Assembly: GCA_030607715.1 (NCBI GenBank)
Contig: JAUWJM010000109.1
Location: forward strand, 1-5,586
DNA: 5,586 nucleotides
Source of the DNA: Candidatus Aerophobota bacterium
GTDB lineage: Bacteria > Aerophobota > Aerophobia > Aerophobales > B3-G15
Reading direction: 5' to 3'
Made by a program: the position numbers and the translations under genes. The stretch's first letter is position 1. Each line of letters opens with the position of its first letter. Shown here in pieces: positions 1 through 5,234 of the stretch. Below the pieces are notes generated by a model. It searched no databases. It saw only the letters and a list, made by a program, of their open reading frames with translations, and was not told where the DNA came from.

Positions 1-430
1 CTTCCTGATTTGGTGACTTTATATTCAACCCTAACTGTTTGAACAACTTCATACTTTCTTCACCCATATTTTTGTTGTCTAGAATTTTCATTGGACCCCA
101 GGATTTAACTTTCTCTCTTCCCAGAAAGACATTTTTCATTACGCTTAAAATCCCTATTACACTCTGTTCCTGAAACAGCGTCTCGATTCCCAGTTTTCTA
201 GAATCATCAACTGATAAGATATCGACTTTCTTTTCATTCCAATGTATTTCTCCCTTATCATTGTGGATAACTCCTGCCAGGATTTTTATTAACGTCGATT
301 TGCCGGCACCATTATCTCCTACCATTCCCACTATCTCACCGGGCCAAATTTTTATATTTACGTCTTTGAGAGCCTGAACTTTTCCAAACCACTTATCAAT
401 GTTCTCCATCCGTACCAACGGTTTTTCCAT
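1..430 (-). CDS. CUT2-type sugar ABC transporter ATP-binding protein, N-terminal part (partial)
   Basis: This is the ATPase subunit of a sugar importer; it hydrolyses ATP at the cytoplasmic face to drive the neighbouring permease. I translated 143 codons without a stop before the window ends. Walker A reads GDNGAGKST (residues 38-46), the Q-loop glutamine is Q87 in IETLFQEQS, and NVFLGRE (100-106) is typical of ribose/fructose-class ATPases. The signature motif, Walker B and H-loop would lie beyond the window edge. The GDNGAGKST form and the downstream spacing resemble the short single-domain FrcA-like type (about 250 aa) rather than the double-domain RbsA/MglA type, but the missing part prevents a decision. 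The ATG at 430 is chosen because AAAGGAGG ends 4 nt upstream; the next ATG (codon 8) has no ribosome-binding site. It lies 235 bp downstream of the permease and probably shares its transcript. Confidence 0.93.
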   Translation of the reverse strand, partial: MEKPLVRMENIDKWFGKVQALKDVNIKIWPGEIVGMVGDNGAGKSTLIKILAGVIHNDKGEIHWNEKKVDILSVDDSRKLGIETLFQEQSVIGILSVMKNVFLGREKVKSWGPMKILDNKNMGEESMKLFKQLGLNIKSPNQE

Positions 431-434
431 GATT

Positions 435-440
435 CCTCCT
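435..440 (-). promoter_or_regulatory. Shine-Dalgarno of the ATPase gene
   Basis: Minus-strand AGGAGG, extended to AAAGGAGG, lies 4 nt before the ATG at 430. It fixes the start of the ATPase gene and shows independent translation rather than coupling to the permease. Confidence 0.7.
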
Positions 441-489
441 TTGTTTAATTAACATAATGGGCGTTAAAAAATAGTGGCGTGACTTCCAA

Positions 490-645
490 TTATTTGCCGA
501 TAATTTCATTCATTATCTTCTTATTCTTCTCAGTGCATCTTTTTAGGATGCTTCAGGAAAATCCTTCTATAGATCCATACTCTTTATAGCAAGCCCAGAA
601 TTCCTTGGATATCTTTGGTAGCAGAGGGGTATCCTTTCATAGCAT
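490..645 (-). pseudogene. Short decayed reading frame between permease and ATPase, two in-frame TGA codons
   Basis: A frame of 52 codons starts at ATG 645, 7 nt after a strong AGGAGG and 20 nt after the permease stop, and ends at TAA (490-492). It is interrupted by TGA at codon 3 (637-639) and again at 553-555. The codons between read like protein: KDTPLLPKISKEFW, then YKEYGSIEGFS, TGA, and a lysine-rich tail ending KIMNEIIGK. A second ATG at 640 in another frame gives an 18-residue peptide beginning MKGYPSATKD that ends at TAA. I do not recognise the family. YGSIEGF followed by a charged helix faintly recalls the C-terminus of bacterial tyrosine phosphatases of the Y_phosphatase3 type, which would make this a 3' relic, but that is a guess from memory. 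Point mutation of CGA or TGG to TGA would explain both stops; recoding is the less likely option. The spacing from the permease argues that a co-transcribed gene once stood here. Confidence 0.4.
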
Positions 646-652
646 TTTACAA

Positions 653-658
653 CCTCCT
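653..658 (-). promoter_or_regulatory. Orphan strong Shine-Dalgarno after the permease stop
   Basis: Minus-strand AGGAGG (within AGAGGAGG) sits between the permease stop (666-668) and ATG 645, with an ideal 7-nt spacer. The gene it serves now stops at codon 3, so the site is either a relic or drives a tiny peptide. Confidence 0.55.
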
Positions 659-665
659 CTTCATG

Positions 666-1637
666 CTATCCGGTTAAAATTTTCTCCCTTACGGAATCTC
701 TGAGCCTATTGATCACGATTGCTACAATCACCAAACACCCATAAGCGAACTGTCGGAGATAAGGAGTAACAGCAAACATCGAAAGTCCAGATCCAATTAT
801 TCCTAAAAGAATCACTCCTGCAACGGCATTTACCACCGACCCTCTCCCCCCCTTCAAGCTGATCCCACCGATTACGGCAGCAGCAAAGGCCGGGAATAGG
901 TCAGTTGACCCTGTGTAGGGATCTATAGCAGAGAGAAAGCCAGTATAAAACAAAGCTGACATTCCACAGAGAAAGCCGGCAATTAAATATGCGAAGAAGT
1001 ACATTCTACCTTTATTGATTCCAAGCATGCTCGCTGTTTTAGGTTCAGCTCCCACAGCATAAAGATGAGCTCCAAAACGTGTAAAACGGAGCACAAACCA
1101 AAGGACAACAAGGGTGGCAGCAAAGACAGATAGAGATATTACCTCATTATTCCCTATCATTATGTAAATTTTTGGAAAATCTCTTCCATAAATTGGATGG
1201 GGGTGAATTAATAATTTTCCACTAAAAAATATCATATAAGTCCCCAACGTTGTAAGAAATGGGTTAAGCCTTAAGAAACCTACAAGGGATCCATTTAGAG
1301 CTCCACAACCCAACCCGATAATTAACGGTAGGAGTATAGTCAGGGGGGCTGGAATAGTATCTGGTAACCACCATATCATTATCACTCCTGCCACCATACC
1401 TATAAAACCTGTCATCGTACCAACCGAAAGGTCAAAATTTCCCGAGATAAGACATACCGATTCGGCAAGTACGATAAATCCCAGCGGAACTGCAGAATAA
1501 ATCATAAAAACGAGCGTACCCCATCTAAGCATTCCCGTTGGCCTCAATACAGCGAAAATAACATAAAGCAGTATCGCAAGAAACCAGGCTATTTTCTCAA
1601 CAAAAAACAACATTGCTTTGTCGCGAGTTGCACCCAT
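666..1637 (-). CDS. CUT2-type sugar ABC transporter permease
   Basis: Inner-membrane channel subunit of a ribose/fructose/xylose-class importer (BPD_transp_2 family), 323 aa from the chosen start, a normal length. Hydrophobic helices alternate with short loops along the whole protein. Family motifs: GNFDLSVG (residues 66-73), NGSLVGFLRLNPFLTTLGT (115-133), the cytoplasmic ATPase-contact loop RFGAHLYAVGAEPKTASMLGI (split around 187-207), and AVIGGISLKGGRGSVV (254-269). The frame stays open 56 codons further upstream to an ATG at 1805. I prefer the ATG at 1637 because it has AAAGGGTGAAAA just upstream, because the extension is highly charged and unlike permease N-termini, and because the ATGs at 1805 and 1760 lack ribosome-binding sites. 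Its binding-protein partner lies 791 bp upstream, an unusually wide gap, and the ATPase follows downstream. Substrate cannot be told from sequence. Confidence 0.93.
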   Translation of the reverse strand: MGATRDKAMLFFVEKIAWFLAILLYVIFAVLRPTGMLRWGTLVFMIYSAVPLGFIVLAESVCLISGNFDLSVGTMTGFIGMVAGVIMIWWLPDTIPAPLTILLPLIIGLGCGALNGSLVGFLRLNPFLTTLGTYMIFFSGKLLIHPHPIYGRDFPKIYIMIGNNEVISLSVFAATLVVLWFVLRFTRFGAHLYAVGAEPKTASMLGINKGRMYFFAYLIAGFLCGMSALFYTGFLSAIDPYTGSTDLFPAFAAAVIGGISLKGGRGSVVNAVAGVILLGIIGSGLSMFAVTPYLRQFAYGCLVIVAIVINRLRDSVREKILTG

Positions 1638-1791
1638 TTTTTCACCCTTTTTATATTCGTCAAAGCCAGTTTTGGATTTAACTACTTCAAATACATCGAG
1701 TTTCCCGTTTGAACCCCTTCTTGAGTTTATTAACGCTTTCTTTCTGTTCAAGATCACCATAATTGCTAAGGAGAGTAGAAGACAACGTTTG

Positions 1792-1841
1792 ATCGAGCTG
1801 TGCATGTTGGTTAAGCAAGAAACTTAAGCAGACAGCTCGAT
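1792..1841. repeat. Inverted repeat with 10-bp perfect arms upstream of the permease
   Basis: ATCGAGCTGT (1792-1801) and ACAGCTCGAT (1832-1841) are perfect complements separated by 30 nt, and the spacer contains a smaller pair TTAAG (1811-1815) and CTTAA (1823-1827). It can fold as a nested hairpin on either strand. It lies about 155 bp upstream of the chosen permease start, so it would sit in the transcript leader or intercistronic RNA. There is no T-tract, so it is not a classical terminator; an mRNA-processing or stabilising structure, or the scar of a lost element, are possible. Confidence 0.5.
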
Positions 1842-2007
1842 AGCGTCAGATTGATTGGTTCTTAACTAGGAGAAAGGTGAAAAACCTCCCCAGAGAAGTG
1901 ATAATATCAACAACCTTTATTTTTTTCCAGGGGTAACTGAGAAATTTTACCGATAATTAGAAAATTTGCTCCCTTATTCTTAAAAATTAGAGCTAAAATA
2001 TCTATTT

Positions 2008-2013
2008 ATTATA
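2008..2013 (-). promoter_or_regulatory. Possible -10 box (TATAAT) for the permease transcript
   Basis: Minus-strand TATAAT matches the sigma70 -10 consensus exactly, but the hexamer 17 nt upstream (TTAAGG) matches TTGACA poorly and there is no TG extension. In such AT-rich DNA a TATAAT is expected by chance. It is listed only because the wide gap upstream of the permease makes a second promoter plausible. Confidence 0.15.
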
Positions 2014-2043
2014 TAGCTACCGAAATAGCCCCTTAATAGCATC

Positions 2044-2087
2044 AAGAGGTATTGATATCTTTTCTTTTTGACTTATATATACCTCTT
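2044..2087. repeat. 9-bp inverted repeat, 26-nt spacer
   Basis: AAGAGGTAT (2044-2052) and ATACCTCTT (2079-2087) are perfect complements. The spacer is pyrimidine-rich on the plus strand. It stands 14 bp from the larger palindrome starting at 2102, so the two may be parts of one structured region. No function can be assigned. Confidence 0.4.
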
Positions 2088-2275
2088 TAAAGATAGGTAA
2101 GCTAAAAGAAGCTTTCCAGAGAGTATTTAAGCCTGAGGTAGGCTTAAATACTCTCGAAGACTTACTCAGAGCTTTTAGAAAGATCGGCTTTCTCCATTTT
2201 TGCAGATGGCTTAAGAACTACCGTAACATTCTCTTGCAACAGTATCTACAGGTAAAAGAGCCAATCTTTACTTAG
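2072..2275 (+). pseudogene. Coding-like remnant on the plus strand, 3' end only
   Basis: From just after a TGA (2069-2071) to TAG (2273-2275) the plus strand is open for 67 codons, but it has no ATG, GTG or TTG start near its beginning and no ribosome-binding site. From 2096 the peptide looks natural: GKLKEAFQRVFKPEVGLN, then TLEDLLRAFRKIGF, LHFCRWLKNYRNILLQQY and the end LQVKEPIFT. It is basic and helix-forming with spaced aromatic residues, as in the ends of transposases or other DNA-binding proteins, but I do not recognise a family. It opposes the orientation of all neighbouring genes and contains a perfect 16-bp hairpin. Best reading: a 5'-truncated fragment of a mobile-element or accessory gene. 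It could also be a chance open frame. Confidence 0.3.
2102..2178. repeat. Long palindrome: perfect 16-bp stem, 5-nt loop, plus outer arms
   Basis: GAGAGTATTTAAGCCT (2119-2134) and AGGCTTAAATACTCTC (2140-2155) are perfect complements around the loop GAGGT. An outer perfect pair, CTAAAAG (2102-2108) with CTTTTAG (2172-2178), and a short inner pair TTC/GAA (2114-2116 with 2156-2158) extend the fold to about 77 nt. No T-tract follows on either strand, so it is not a standard terminator. It could be a cruciform or RNA hairpin, a recognition site, or part of a mobile element. Confidence 0.75.
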
Positions 2276-2428
2276 ATTTTCACCTCTTGAGAACAGATAA
2301 CGTTCCAACTCTTTACCCAGGAGAATTTGAGTTCATTTTTGAGATAATTTTTACTAAAGTGTGTACTATAAGCGGATGCTATTATGTGGTGTATGAGTAG
2401 CAATTATAAAAAATAGAAAGGGAAGGCT

Positions 2429-3598
2429 TTATTTTACTGGTCTCAGCCATTCCTTTGCTGCATTTCCCCATACTGATGGATTGTCGGCTGTTTCTGGTGT
2501 TACCTCCATTCCAGATACCTTAAACCACCTGTGTCCATAGTTCGTTATAACTTTGGCAGGGAACCATGTTTGAGCGTCCGATGCCCATGGTTCAAACAGG
2601 TGTTCGTACCCCGTTATAACAAGGTTATATGTTCCATCAGGTTGGTGGCCATTAAATTTTTTTGGATTGCATGTTATCGTCTGGCCGACATTAGGCAATC
2701 CCCCTTCGCCTTTTTCTATGAGTTGTATAGCGAAGTACATGGCTAAAGGACCGTAGAATAAGTTGGGCTGGACATAGCCATAGTCTACTTTACCTTCCTT
2801 CATCATCTCTATCCACTCGGGCGGAGCACCTATGGAACCCATCCACACATGGCCTGGCTCTCCTTTAAGTTCAGTCATATCTGTCCTTTTGAGTGCCATG
2901 TATCCTCCCCTTCCATTAGTCGTGTTCTGAGAAACAATAGCAACCGGTCTGCCATATTCCATGGTTGAGTCATGTGCTCTTGCTTGGGCCTCACCCATGA
3001 CTGACTTAGTGTAAAACCACACATAATTGATACCTGGATATTTATCAAAAACCTCTTTATATCCCTCGGCACGTACTTCATCTGTATCAACTGCCTCGGT
3101 TCCCTGAAGGCCAATAATCAAGCCCGAAGGTTCTTCAGTTCCCTGAACCTCCTTTAAGTAGTCTATACATTTTTCTGCTACTCGCACTGCAGCTTCTTTA
3201 TTACCGAACATTATAGTAATTTTCACAGCTGTTGTATCAACATCGGTATTGTATGTTACGAGGGGAACACCCTGCGATACGACCCACTCCGTAACATCTT
3301 TTGTAGCTACCGGATTGACAGGAGAAGATATTATTGCGTCAACGCCAGCAGCTACCATGTATCTATAATCTTTAATCTGAATTTCTGGATCGAAATGTGC
3401 ATTTTTGGTAAGCACCCTGATTCCATGATCTTCACCCCAATAGTGGATCGCAAGGTCAGTTACCCTCATCCACTCATCGCCCATATACAGGGAATCGTGA
3501 CCAAAATAGTAACCTTTAGATAGGGCGAGGTTTCCCATTGTTCCTACTACTATCAGCACAACCATTAAACCTACAAAAGTTCTTAACCATAACTTCAT
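2429..3598 (-). CDS. Periplasmic sugar-binding protein of a CUT2-type ABC transporter
   Basis: Captures substrate outside the inner membrane and delivers it to the permease. 389 aa, a little longer than the usual 310-350 for this periplasmic-binding-protein type 1 (ribose/xylose-like) family. Residues 1-27 form a Sec signal peptide (positively charged KLWLR, then a hydrophobic core from TFVGL to NLALS; likely cut after ALS), with no lipobox cysteine, so it is a soluble periplasmic protein. Family traits: NAHFDPEIQIKDYRYMVAAG (67-85) and GVDAIISSPVNP (85-96), the hinge strand VPLVTYNTDVD (111-121), then VRAEGYKEVFDKYPGI (175-190). The C-terminal 80 residues rich in W, P and G extend past the core. 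ATG 3598 is preceded by AGGAGG with a 7-nt spacer. The gene has its own promoter at 3781-3808. Substrate is unknown; the family binds pentoses, hexoses, inositols and autoinducer-2. Confidence 0.92.
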   Translation of the reverse strand: MKLWLRTFVGLMVVLIVVGTMGNLALSKGYYFGHDSLYMGDEWMRVTDLAIHYWGEDHGIRVLTKNAHFDPEIQIKDYRYMVAAGVDAIISSPVNPVATKDVTEWVVSQGVPLVTYNTDVDTTAVKITIMFGNKEAAVRVAEKCIDYLKEVQGTEEPSGLIIGLQGTEAVDTDEVRAEGYKEVFDKYPGINYVWFYTKSVMGEAQARAHDSTMEYGRPVAIVSQNTTNGRGGYMALKRTDMTELKGEPGHVWMGSIGAPPEWIEMMKEGKVDYGYVQPNLFYGPLAMYFAIQLIEKGEGGLPNVGQTITCNPKKFNGHQPDGTYNLVITGYEHLFEPWASDAQTWFPAKVITNYGHRWFKVSGMEVTPETADNPSVWGNAAKEWLRPVK

Positions 3599-3605
3599 AC
3601 TTTTT

Positions 3606-3611
3606 CCTCCT
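3606..3611 (-). promoter_or_regulatory. Shine-Dalgarno of the binding-protein gene
   Basis: Minus-strand AGGAGG lies 7 nt before ATG 3598, an ideal spacing that fixes the start and fits the high expression expected for a binding protein. Confidence 0.8.
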
Positions 3612-3650
3612 ATTTTGACTTAGAAAGCTCCCAAAAGAGAAATTAATCTT

Positions 3651-3716
3651 TCAACACTTCTCTCTTCTTGAAAAACCTTCCTTTCCCCAAACTAATGGCC
3701 TATCTATTTTCTTAAT
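3651..3716 (-). other. Possible leader frame beginning with ATT behind a near-consensus Shine-Dalgarno
   Basis: In the leader of the binding-protein mRNA, AGGGAGGTGA (plus 3720-3729) matches the anti-Shine-Dalgarno complement at nine of ten bases. Six nt after its GGAGG an ATT (3716-3714) opens a frame of 21 codons, IKKIDRPLVWGKEGFSRRE followed by KC, ending at TGA (3651-3653), about 50 nt before the binding-protein ATG. ATT is a very rare start codon, so this is either an unusual leader peptide, a leader whose ATG has mutated, or an accidental purine-rich stretch. Confidence 0.2.
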
Positions 3717-3746
3717 CTCTCACCTCCCTCTGGCCCTATTTTTAGC

Positions 3747-3764
3747 TCCTTATCTTATCAAGGA
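3747..3764. promoter_or_regulatory. Small palindrome just downstream of the binding-protein promoter
   Basis: On the minus strand TCCTT-GATAAGAT-AAGGA forms 5-bp arms around an 8-bp centre. It would lie roughly 10-30 nt after the predicted transcription start, where repressor operators often sit. The arms are short, so this is tentative. Confidence 0.2.
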
Positions 3765-3780
3765 TATAACTTCATTACTA

Positions 3781-3808
3781 ATTATGAGCATATCATTATT
3801 TTTGTCAA
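3781..3808 (-). promoter_or_regulatory. Sigma70-type promoter of the binding-protein gene
   Basis: A perfect -35 TTGACA (plus 3803-3808) and a -10 CATAAT (plus 3781-3786, five of six consensus bases) are separated by 16 bp of AT-rich DNA. Transcription would start near 3774, leaving a leader of about 175 nt before ATG 3598. It is the best promoter in the window and suggests that the transporter is expressed separately from the URO-D-like gene upstream. Confidence 0.65.
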
Positions 3809-3813
3809 GGGCC

Positions 3814-3828
3814 ATTTTCTGAGAAAAT
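3814..3828. promoter_or_regulatory. 15-bp perfect palindrome adjoining the -35 box, candidate operator
   Basis: ATTTTCT-G-AGAAAAT is a perfect palindrome with 7-bp arms and a single central base. It ends 5 bp upstream of the -35 hexamer of the binding-protein promoter. That position suits an activator, or a repressor that overlaps RNA polymerase. No regulator gene is present in the window to pair it with. Confidence 0.4.
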
Positions 3829-3864
3829 CGCCTCTTTTTCTTTCCTAACGTTCTATCATCTTTT

Positions 3865-3878
3865 CGGGAAATTTCTCG
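3865..3878. promoter_or_regulatory. Second palindrome upstream of the promoter
   Basis: CGGGAAATTTCTCG is a 14-bp dyad with one mismatched pair, centred about 50 bp upstream of the palindrome at 3814-3828, roughly five helical turns away. It may be a second regulator site or a chance occurrence. Confidence 0.2.
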
Positions 3879-3917
3879 TGACTACATAGCTACAAATAAT
3901 TTAATATCTTTGAGGAC

Positions 3918-3940
3918 AAAAATTAACCTCCCTTTAGAGG
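3918..3940 (-). terminator. Possible intrinsic terminator after the URO-D-like gene
   Basis: On the minus strand CCTCT-AAAG-GGAGG folds into a 5-bp stem (one G-U pair) with a 4-nt loop, followed at once by TTAATTTTT. It starts 17 nt after the stop codon at 3958. The stem is short, so termination is probably partial. Confidence 0.4.
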
Positions 3941-3957
3941 ATAATATTTTTACAATT

Positions 3958-5094
3958 CTATACTTTGAATGATTCTACTATTTTTGATACAAACCTTACT
4001 TTCTCTATATCACCTGGTGGAGAAATTTCATCCGAGATTGCTAAAATCAAATTGGGAGAAAATAAATTAAGTACTTTTTTAGTAAATTCCTCTAATTTTT
4101 CGTATGAATATTGTGGCAGGAATAAAAGCATAGGAATTCCATCTATAAGTATAGTATCTCCCATCGCATCCTTTAATTCCTCTAAAGTTACATCCCCCTG
4201 AGGTAGAGGAGTAGCACCTTCTATTCCATCAAAACCAGAATCATTAATATAAGGCAATAAAGGTTTTAGCGAACCATCCATATGAAGATAGCAGAATTTA
4301 CCAGCTTTATGTAACTGCGCTACCCTTTTCCTATAGTAAGGAACAAGATACTCATTAAAAAATTTGGGAGAGTCGATGCGACCATCAATATTTTCTCCAA
4401 AATTTAATCCAGGAGCAGGACATTTTTCCAGCACTTCGTATAGTTGATCCTCTGCTTCCTCAGCTATCTTTAAATACTCTTTCATCCTCTCAGGATAGTC
4501 ATAGAATGCCAATATAGTACTTTCAACACCCATATATTCCAACAAAAGTCTTTGGAAAGGACTCCGCTCCCAATAAAATTGGATAACGCCCCTATTGCCA
4601 ATTTTATTCTCTGCTTCTTTATAAAATTCATAATCAAATCTTGCCCTTATATTTTTTACTATATATTCCAAAATTTTTAAATCAGATATACTTTTAACTG
4701 GATGTTCAACATAATGCCAGGAACATCCCCATTCTCCCAATCTCTTTTTTCCTTTTAACTGCCCAATGGGTGTTTCATAAATCATATATATATCATAATT
4801 TTTTCTTATCTCTTTAACTTTTGAACCCTTTACATACTCAAATTTTATATAAGTTTTAGGAGAGGAAATATCTGTTGTAGAGCCATAATAATACCTTGCT
4901 GAAGCACTAAGGTCATCATAGATTTCAAGAATCCCTTTATTTTTATATTTTTCAGGAAGGATTCCCCTAACTTTTCTTACATTATACCAATGTTCAATTC
5001 TTGGCTGCCACACTACTTTATTTACTCTCTCTCTTCTATAAGTAGCCATTATTCTTTCTCGGAAATTTAAACTGTTGTAATATATTGTAGTCAT
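3958..5094 (-). CDS. URO-D superfamily protein (MtaA/CmuA-like methyltransferase relative)
   Basis: Member of the uroporphyrinogen decarboxylase fold family, about 378 aa. It lacks the N-terminal arginine-rich substrate motif of true HemE, so haem synthesis is unlikely; such paralogues are mostly corrinoid- or thiol-linked methyltransferases or are uncharacterised. Visible family features: NFRERIMATYRRE near the start, EHPVKSISDLK (residues 130-140), FYDYPERMKEYL (197-208), NIDGRIDSPKFFNEYLVPYY (235-254), AGKFCYLHMDGSLKPLLP (264-281), GFDGIEGATPLPQGD (287-301), ILIDGIP (315-321), and ISDEISPPGD near the end. Where MtaA-type enzymes have His-x-Cys, this has HMDG, so the zinc cysteine is replaced by Asp. 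The start is uncertain: ATG 5094 has AAGAGG directly abutting it; TTG 5115 and ATG 5049 are alternatives, the last cutting into the conserved start. The gene is clearly more AT-rich than the transporter genes. It may modify a compound related to the transported substrate, but nothing proves it. Confidence 0.85.
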   Translation of the reverse strand: MTTIYYNSLNFRERIMATYRRERVNKVVWQPRIEHWYNVRKVRGILPEKYKNKGILEIYDDLSASARYYYGSTTDISSPKTYIKFEYVKGSKVKEIRKNYDIYMIYETPIGQLKGKKRLGEWGCSWHYVEHPVKSISDLKILEYIVKNIRARFDYEFYKEAENKIGNRGVIQFYWERSPFQRLLLEYMGVESTILAFYDYPERMKEYLKIAEEAEDQLYEVLEKCPAPGLNFGENIDGRIDSPKFFNEYLVPYYRKRVAQLHKAGKFCYLHMDGSLKPLLPYINDSGFDGIEGATPLPQGDVTLEELKDAMGDTILIDGIPMLLFLPQYSYEKLEEFTKKVLNLFSPNLILAISDEISPPGDIEKVRFVSKIVESFKV

Positions 5095-5118
5095 CCTCTT
5101 TAGAATTTTATTCAAAAT

Positions 5119-5137
5119 CTACCAATATTTTAGGTAG
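5119..5137. repeat. Imperfect 19-bp palindrome before the URO-D-like gene, near the likely insertion-sequence end
   Basis: CTACC (5119-5123) and GGTAG (5133-5137) flank an AT-rich centre. It lies about 25 bp upstream of the URO-D-like start. It may be an operator, a terminal sequence of the insertion sequence (GGTAGTGTCTA reading towards the transposase resembles some IS ends), or the two combined. The sequence does not decide. Confidence 0.25.
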
Positions 5138-5156
5138 TGTCTATATCATACCCTTT

Positions 5157-5221
5157 CCCTTATAACACAGCCTCCGTAAAGCACCTTGGAGACCCTCATG
5201 CTATAAGGGTTTAATTTTTTT
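5157..5221 (+). terminator. Hairpin with T-tract on the plus strand beside the transposase end
   Basis: CCCTTATA (5157-5164) and TATAAGGG (5202-5209) are perfect 8-bp complements; the spacer holds a smaller CTCC/GGAG pair (5172-5175, 5188-5191). On the plus strand the right arm is followed by TTTAATTTTTTTT. This could stop plus-strand transcription entering the transposase gene from the antisense side. The 37-nt spacer makes it weaker than a classic terminator. Confidence 0.3.
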
Positions 5222-5234
5222 TGTTAGACTACAT

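Larger units (their letters stand above)
1638..2428. other. Gene-free gap between binding protein and permease, rich in inverted repeats
   Basis: No intact gene with a ribosome-binding site is visible on either strand in these 791 bp. The region is AT-rich and holds at least three inverted repeats (1792-1841, 2044-2087, 2102-2178) and one plus-strand coding-like remnant ending at 2275. A minus-strand TATAAT (plus 2008-2013) could be a -10 box for the permease, but the hexamer 17 nt upstream is only TTAAGG, so I do not call a promoter. Related ABC operons usually have only a few to some tens of bp here. The composition suggests decayed inserted DNA, an inference I cannot confirm from the sequence. 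Confidence 0.5.
5116..5234. mobile_element. Probable terminal region of the insertion sequence
   Basis: The 119 bp between the transposase stop and the URO-D-like gene hold the hairpin and palindrome listed separately. Insertion sequences usually end within about 100 bp of the transposase stop, so one end of the element should lie here, perhaps near 5133. I cannot see the opposite end or a target duplication, so the boundary is a guess. Confidence 0.35.

Noticed and set aside
1618..1827. Plus-strand frame of 69 codons overlapping the permease start
   Set aside because: It runs antisense through the permease N-terminus, has no ribosome-binding site and yields an unconvincing peptide.
1638..2428. 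CRISPR array or riboswitch in the repeat-rich gap
   Set aside because: The repeats are inverted and unrelated to each other, not regularly spaced direct repeats, and no known riboswitch core was recognised.
2531..2746. Plus-strand frame inside the binding-protein gene
   Set aside because: Antisense to a confidently identified gene, Cys/Arg/Phe-rich shadow peptide, no ribosome-binding site.
2875..3114. Minus-strand frame of 79 codons inside the binding-protein gene
   Set aside because: Out-of-frame shadow of the real coding sequence.
3965..4201. Plus-strand frame in the URO-D-like gene
   Set aside because: Antisense shadow produced by AT-rich coding sequence; no start signal.
3958..5094. 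Assignment as HemE, uroporphyrinogen decarboxylase of haem synthesis
   Set aside because: The conserved N-terminal arginine motif of HemE is missing and no haem genes are near; only the fold-family resemblance remains.
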